A stretch of 64,000 nucleotides of DNA from Anastrepha obliqua (lineage: Eukaryota > Arthropoda > Insecta > Diptera > Tephritidae), in the NCBI RefSeq assembly GCF_027943255.1, contig NC_072894.1, forward strand, positions 80,515,601 through 80,579,600. Reading direction: 5' to 3'. Positions within the stretch are counted from its first letter, which is position 1; every line of letters begins with the position of its first letter. Below the pieces are notes generated by a model that saw only the letters and a program-made list of their open reading frames with translations, ran no database searches and had not been told where the DNA came from. Positions 59,436-64,000 of this stretch are shown piece after piece. The translations under genes and the position numbers were made by a program.

Positions 59436-60000
59436 GTAAGTCTGCATGTTCACTCTTTCACAAAGATAAATAATTAAATTACAACGAACCTCACTCGAAT
59501 TTTCTTATTTATTATTAATTATTATTTAAAATTAACTTAATTAACTTAAAATATGTTACTTTTTGCATTTGTATTAGTATAAATATTTACCAATACAACA
59601 AATAATTGAATTTATATACATACATTTATAAACAAAATCAATTGATATTTACTTTTACATATATATTTAAATTAAATTTATTGTAAACCTTTCTTCTCAT
59701 TGTTTTTTCGCCACCGTTACAAATAAAATTGAATTGTTCGATTTTCGACTCGCATTTTCGCTTAAAAATGTCTGTCCATATCCAACTGCTTCTCTCATTG
59801 CTTTATTGGGGTTTGTTTTGAAAACAAAAATAAAATGAAAAAAACAAATTTAAAATGAACCATCAACACCCGAATTTTCGCATCAAACCATTTTACATGC
59901 ATCCATTTTACTCCAAAAAACCTCGTGTTCAACTACTACCACTCCAACTTTCATCCAACTCCAAATGTCATCTCCACTGCTAATCTACATCAACCTTTAG
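59436..60000 (+). other. Intron 8 (565 bp)
   Basis: AT-rich first half, pyrimidine- and CA-rich second half ending ATCAACCTTTAG at 60000. In the reading frame of exon i the acceptor TAG is a stop, supporting splicing here. No repeat was recognised. Confidence 0.75.
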
Positions 60001-61998
60001 ACCTTCACACAAGAGCCACCGTCCTTCCAAACAACACAAACCGATATTTCAACTGCATCCGATTTGCATGGTTTATCTGAGTCGAAAATAGTAACTGAGC
60101 ATCGTTGCACTACCGAGGCAACAATGCGTCTAGAACACAAGCAAGCGTACTTAGATTTGCCCGAATTATCTGAACGCCCGAAGACACCAACAGCTGCCAC
60201 AATTATTAGCACCAACACGGATCTGCCCGACTGGCAACATCTTAAATCGGTGTCGACCAATACAGACGCCACACGCTCCAAGACCGGTTCCACACAAACA
60301 CCACCGCAAGTGCCTCCCAAACCTCATTCGGCCTTTAATATCACTGATCAACCACCGCCACCAACACAATCACCCCAACAACTACATTTCCAACCTACAT
60401 CGACACCGACCGGCACAGAACCCCATAGCTTCAAAGTCGATGCTCCAACATTGGCATCAACCACTATGACATCAACATCGAAATACGAAAGCACAACCAA
60501 TGAGAAAAAATCCTCATCTTTTGAATTCTTCAAGAAAATTGAAAGCCAGGGTGGTATGCAACCAACGCAACCTGGAGAAAAATATCAGAAGCAAGAGGTT
60601 TATGCAACGAACAAGCGAACTATGCCACTAGTTATCTCAAGGCCAAGCGGAGCGACGCAGACAGCATCGCTCACAAACACGCTCGAAGCAGATCTCAAAA
60701 ATTTAAATCTTATACCCGGCTCGCCACCGGAAATCTGTTTTGTGCCGAAATTGGACACAAGCAGCGGAAAGCCACAAATGATCAATGAACGCATAAAAAT
60801 ATTGGAAGCCTCTCAACAATCTCCCAAAGAGGCCCCGGTAGGTGGAGTACGTACTCTACCTGTTGCTCCAATCACGCAAACACTTAAGCATGAGACAACG
60901 CTAACGAAGGAGGTAAAGGTCGAGTATGGCCAACCGATTATGCGTCCAGCGGCTACACTGCCAGCCCCGCAACAGTACACACGTTCACCTTCACCTTCAC
61001 CTAAACCTTCGGCAGAGGGTGTTGCTATGTCGAAATTGTGGACACCAAATCATTTGAGTGGTTATGAGAGTTGCACCAGTGATATCGAACAAACTTATAA
61101 AACCAAATCGGAGATAGATTCGAAGGAAGAAAAGCATGAGATCAAGGTACAAAAAGTACCAACGCCGGCTCCGGATCTAAGTGCGCCATTCCTCGTGAAG
61201 GAGGTAAGCAAAGTCATTACAATACCAACGTCACCTCAACGAGAAAGAACGCCATTAGATGATGTAAATTTGGTGCCTGGTTCGACGCCAGAAATTTGTT
61301 TTGCGCCAAAGCCAGAGGTGCGGCGCCAATCATTGGTTGAGAAAATGGAAAAAACTTTAGAACAGAATCTGCAAAAAGGACCTACAAAGGTGCTGCCAAT
61401 GTCCGTGCCCACGCTCACGCCTGTAACAATACCACAAGCAACAAAACCAACAACTACCTACAAACCACCACCGCCAGTTTTACCAACAAAACTAAACGTT
61501 GGGCAGCCCTATGAGAGCGATTACGAAAGTGATCGTTGGAAGTATAGTGGAAGTGAATCTGATGAAGCCTCTTTCCGGCCAGTTGGAAAGAGTATTACCG
61601 ATGGTGTAACTAGCATACCGAGTGTACCTGCCACTCACCACACATTAAAGACCAGTGGTTATGCAGCAGATACCGAAGAAATTTCTAGCTACCGCAAAAT
61701 GGAATCCACACAGCAGGAAAGTCGTTCATTTTACGAATCATCGCTCAGCACCAAAACTTCTCATCAGACGCCACTTGCGCCTGAAGCGTTAAAGGCTTCA
61801 GTATTCAAAGCGCCTACTCAGCCACAATATGTACCACAACCACAACCAGCACCAACTATAATCACACCACAACCGATCTTTCAACAGCCACCGTTGGAGA
61901 AGCAACCACCCGCTCAACTTTACTATACAAGCAAGCAAGAAGGTGGCCACGAGAAGCAAGAGTACTCGGACAAAAATGAGTACAGACGCGAGGAGAAG
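60001..61998 (+). CDS. Zormin-like gene, exon i (long unique Ser/Thr/Pro/Gln-rich tail)
   Basis: 666 codons, phase 0, starting TFTQEPPSFQTTQTDISTAS. No folded domain is recognisable; the segment is rich in Pro, Ser, Thr, Gln and Lys and probably disordered. Features: Pro-rich PPQVPPKPHSAFNITDQPPP near 60302-60360; the motif NL(I/V)PGS(P/T)PEICF(V/A)PK twice (about 60705-60750 and 61273-61311); SGYESCTSDIEQTYK near 61060-61100 and YESDYESDRWKYSGSESDEA near 61510-61570; a Gln/Pro run near 61815-61920. Coding character ends at ...NEYRREEK, so the most likely donor is AAG|GTTCGC at 61999, which is weak; the frame stays open to a stop at 62149-62151 through a (TTG)n tract, so read-through into an alternative end is possible. 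Confidence 0.85.
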
Positions 61999-62229
61999 GT
62001 TCGCTTGTTGTTGTTGTTGTTGTTATTGATGTTTTTCTGTTGCTACCACAAACTTGTTTCTAACGTGCAACTTTTAGTGTTTTTTAACATAGAATATGGT
62101 GTAGCCTATTTTTTAAATATATTTAAGCTCGCGTGCTTTGTAGAGAAGTAATTTGCTCAGTCTGCTAAGGAAAGAGTTAAAGTGCAATACATTTCATGAC
62201 AATATTTAGTTTTCATAACTAATTGAGAT

Positions 62230-62400
62230 ATCTGTTCTCTATAGGTACTTTGGAGCGTTACGTTTGGTTTGGTTGTGGTATTTGCCACTCCCCTGGGTGT
62301 AGAGGAGAGCCACTTAGGCCTTGAAGCCCATTGTGATGCCACTGATTGGGGCGCAAACTCTCCCTCTAAATTCCAATGTGGCAAACCCATTCTTTTTTCG
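62230..62400 (-). mobile_element. LINE 3'-end fragment
   Basis: Minus strand GGGTTTGCCACATTGGAATT and CAGTGGCATCACAATGGGCT then GGCCTAAGTGGCTCTCC. The GTGGCATC.CAATGG.(C/T) string matches the 3' UTR type seen at 63200-63220 (CAGTGGCATCGCAATGGATC). No coding sequence. Confidence 0.5.
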
Positions 62401-62479
62401 AGTAAACGACAAAATAGTGTGAAAAGCTGCGGGTTCTAAGTATGTCAAACATGCAAAAACGTAAGAGCTTAGAGAGCGA

Positions 62480-63265
62480 TTTTGCCTGATCATTCCAGTA
62501 TATTTCAGGCGGAAGTCACTGCCATAAAAGAGGGACTTGCACAACTGAAGTCTTCACATACTCGGAAATTCAAGTAGCAAAAAGCGCTGGAATCTAAAAC
62601 GCTCTCATCACAAACAGTCATAGAATGTTTTAATCTTTTAAATAACGTATCCAAATACTACAAAGTACATCTTATTTGGGTGCCAGGCCACAGGAATATT
62701 GCAGGGAACTGCAAGACAGATGAACTTGCTCGAATCGGTACAACTCTTGATATCCATATGCTTATAGGCACTTGTAAAGTAGATAGGGAAATCATCCCCA
62801 AGTTGCAAAAACCTCACAACATTAGCTCAAATGTGACTGTGAATTAGGTCAGACAGACATGGCCGAAATGAAACAGCGGTCGATCAAAGAGCTTGTTAAG
62901 ATTTAACAGAGAAGTTATAAGAAACCTGATAGGAGTATTAACTGGTCATTGTTTAATGGACAGCCACACCAGAAGGTTAGGACTCCCATACTATGATTTA
63001 TGTAGAAGCTGTCTTAACACAGAAGAAGAAGAAACAGTCAGACACCTCCTATGTGAGTATGAAAGCTTAGCTATAAAGAGGCTCCGCACTCTTGGTACGG
63101 CATTTTTAACTGATGTAGCGGACACAGCGCATCTAAAACTAACGAAGCTTTAAGCTAAGGGGTGGTTTAAAAAGGAACCGTTGTGTAAGGATAGGTTCCA
63201 GTGGCATCGCAATGGATCTAGGAAAGGTCTAAGTGTGTCATTGCGAAGCCACCCTATAATGGATT
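62480..63265 (+). mobile_element. LINE RNase H to 3'-end fragment
   Basis: The plus strand starts within RNase H (VYFRRKSLP-like, then EGLAQLKSS), reads VHLIWVPGHRNIAGNCKTDE near 62664-62730 and then, after stops at about 62850-62910, an open stretch 62893-63153 with LIGVLTGHCLMDSHTRRLGL and CRSCLNTEEEETVRHLLCEY. The 3' UTR includes CAGTGGCATCGCAATGGATC. It is the same superfamily as the 42990-44822 element but a different copy, and inactive. Confidence 0.72.
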
Positions 63266-63464
63266 GGATTATCTATATAGCCTTTCCCCTCGTTTAAAAC
63301 CTATCAAAATCCCTACTCAGGCTAGTCGTAGAACAATGTTGCGAGTCTAATTTTCGATGAAACTGCTCACAAGAACAATTTCTAGTCCACGATTTCTGAT
63401 CGTAGTTAGGCCAAATGTTCCCTCTCGTTTATCAACCCAATTTGGGCTTCCTTTTTTGCAACCA

Positions 63465-63605
63465 TATAAAGTAAATTATAAATTAAATGAACCTTTTCGA
63501 GGTTTACGTTAATATTTTTGCTCACCTTTGGTATATAAGACTCACGTTTCAAGATTAAAAAACGAGACTATCCTCTCTCAATTAATGATTGGCTGTAGCT
63601 GAACA
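63465..63605 (+). mobile_element. Possible Ty3/gypsy-type pol C-terminal end
   Basis: One frame reads VNYKLNEPFRGL, a stop, later THVSRLKNETILSQLMIGCS and a stop at 63599-63601. 'LNEPF.GP' and 'H.SRLK' are typical of the integrase C-terminus of Ty3/gypsy LTR retrotransposons. Only about 45 codons are recognisable, with an internal stop. Confidence 0.35.
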
Positions 63606-64000
63606 GTTTTAGGCCTCTACACCTAACAAGTTCCTGCCCTCGTGACTCGGCGCCAAAATATAATATTATGCGCTGGCGGCGATATTCTCACGAATCGTTC
63701 TAAGGGAAACAACCACGTTAACTATCTCTCACTAAGCCCAAGTCTGCAACATATAAAAGAGGCCGTTCATAACCTCTTCCGCTTCTAAGCTCGCTATTGC
63801 CGTTGATTCAAATAGTTAAGCTGATATTTACAATCAAACGGTGCAACTTCGAACGTACTTATCATATAAATATTACAAGCGTCTTTATAAGCCCTCCGCA
63901 TGGACATCCCTGAGGGCGGTGCTGCGGTCGTGATAGCGAGGAAAGGCTTAAAAGTATTATATTATTGGTGAACTCCGTCCGAATATTTGGCATCTCACTG
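63606..64000 (+). other. Possible LTR-like sequence at window end; otherwise unclassified
   Basis: Follows the gypsy-like frame. ATATAAAAGAGGC at about 63750-63762 could be a TATA element of an LTR promoter. LTR boundaries, primer-binding site and a second LTR cannot be seen because the window ends. The 63266-63464 stretch before it is unclassified. Confidence 0.25.

Larger units (their letters stand above)
15553..61998 (+). other. Partial gene for a large Ig-domain muscle protein, zormin-like (9 exons)
   Basis: Nine plus-strand exons join without a frameshift into 2389 codons. Domain order in the joined product: residues 1-470 helical, spectrin/coiled-coil-like; 472-724 Arg/Glu-rich helix with a 15-residue repeat; Ig domains at about 749-839, 850-941, 945-1045, 1055-1147, 1170-1264, 1284-1373, 1509-1600 and 1602-1723; 1724-2389 Ser/Thr/Pro/Gln-rich unique tail. 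Insect sarcomeric proteins of the sallimus locus combine Ig domains with unique sequence, and its 5' part encodes zormin, found at Z-discs and M-lines; this gene fits that best. Alternatives are another insect titin-like or palladin-like gene, Stretchin-Mlck or an obscurin-type protein. No kinase or fibronectin domain is seen. Both the true start and the 3' end are missing. Gene class is fairly sure; the exact orthologue is inference. Confidence 0.75.

Overview
The window is AT-rich eukaryotic DNA from a higher dipteran, most likely a tephritid fruit fly. I infer this from one long intron-rich gene for a muscle-type immunoglobulin-domain protein and from an intronic repeat load dominated by mariner/Tc1 elements, RNase-H-bearing LINEs, a tRNA-derived SINE and Helitron-like elements. 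The species cannot be fixed from the sequence alone. Nothing bacterial, no operon, no rRNA and no independent tRNA gene was seen.

Layout. Positions 1-15,552 contain no host exon I can support. They hold LINE fragments, a nearly complete Tc1/mariner element with 53-bp terminal repeats (2438-3746), a mariner copy interrupted by a SINE fragment and a LINE (7.09-8.94 kb), and a second mariner copy of the same family (12.95-14.11 kb). From 15,553 to at least 61,998 one plus-strand gene spans the window. Nine exons join in a single reading frame of 2389 codons with compatible phases: 15553-15729, 15956-16732, 28334-28528, 28620-30294, 32932-33092, 50379-52194, 58024-58230, 59275-59435 and 60001-61998. 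The product begins (in this window) with spectrin/coiled-coil-like helices, continues through an Arg/Glu-rich helix built on a 15-residue repeat, then eight immunoglobulin domains and a long low-complexity tail. This architecture best fits zormin, the N-terminal module encoded by the sallimus (insect titin-like) locus, but the identification rests on architecture rather than a database search. Both ends of the gene lie outside what I can define.

The introns are the mobile-element reservoir. The 11.6-kb intron 2 holds SINEs, two deletion derivatives of one Tc1-like element and a possible 72-nt alternative exon. The 17.3-kb intron 5 cuts an Ig domain in half and contains a young LINE (42.99-44.82 kb), older LINEs, a mariner remnant and two Helitron-like elements head to tail (47.06-48.92 kb), the first with an internal 249-bp higher-order repeat made of 129-bp and 120-bp units. 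Intron 6 carries a TTAA-flanked MITE with 19-bp inverted repeats and a 374-bp mini-mariner. Past the last exon lie two LINE fragments and a possible Ty3/gypsy-type 3' end running off the window.

I found no new biochemical system. The observations most worth checking are the paired Helitron-like elements with the alternating repeat, the candidate symmetric exon in intron 2, the Ig domain without its cysteine pair, and the Tc1/mariner element broken by very few changes.
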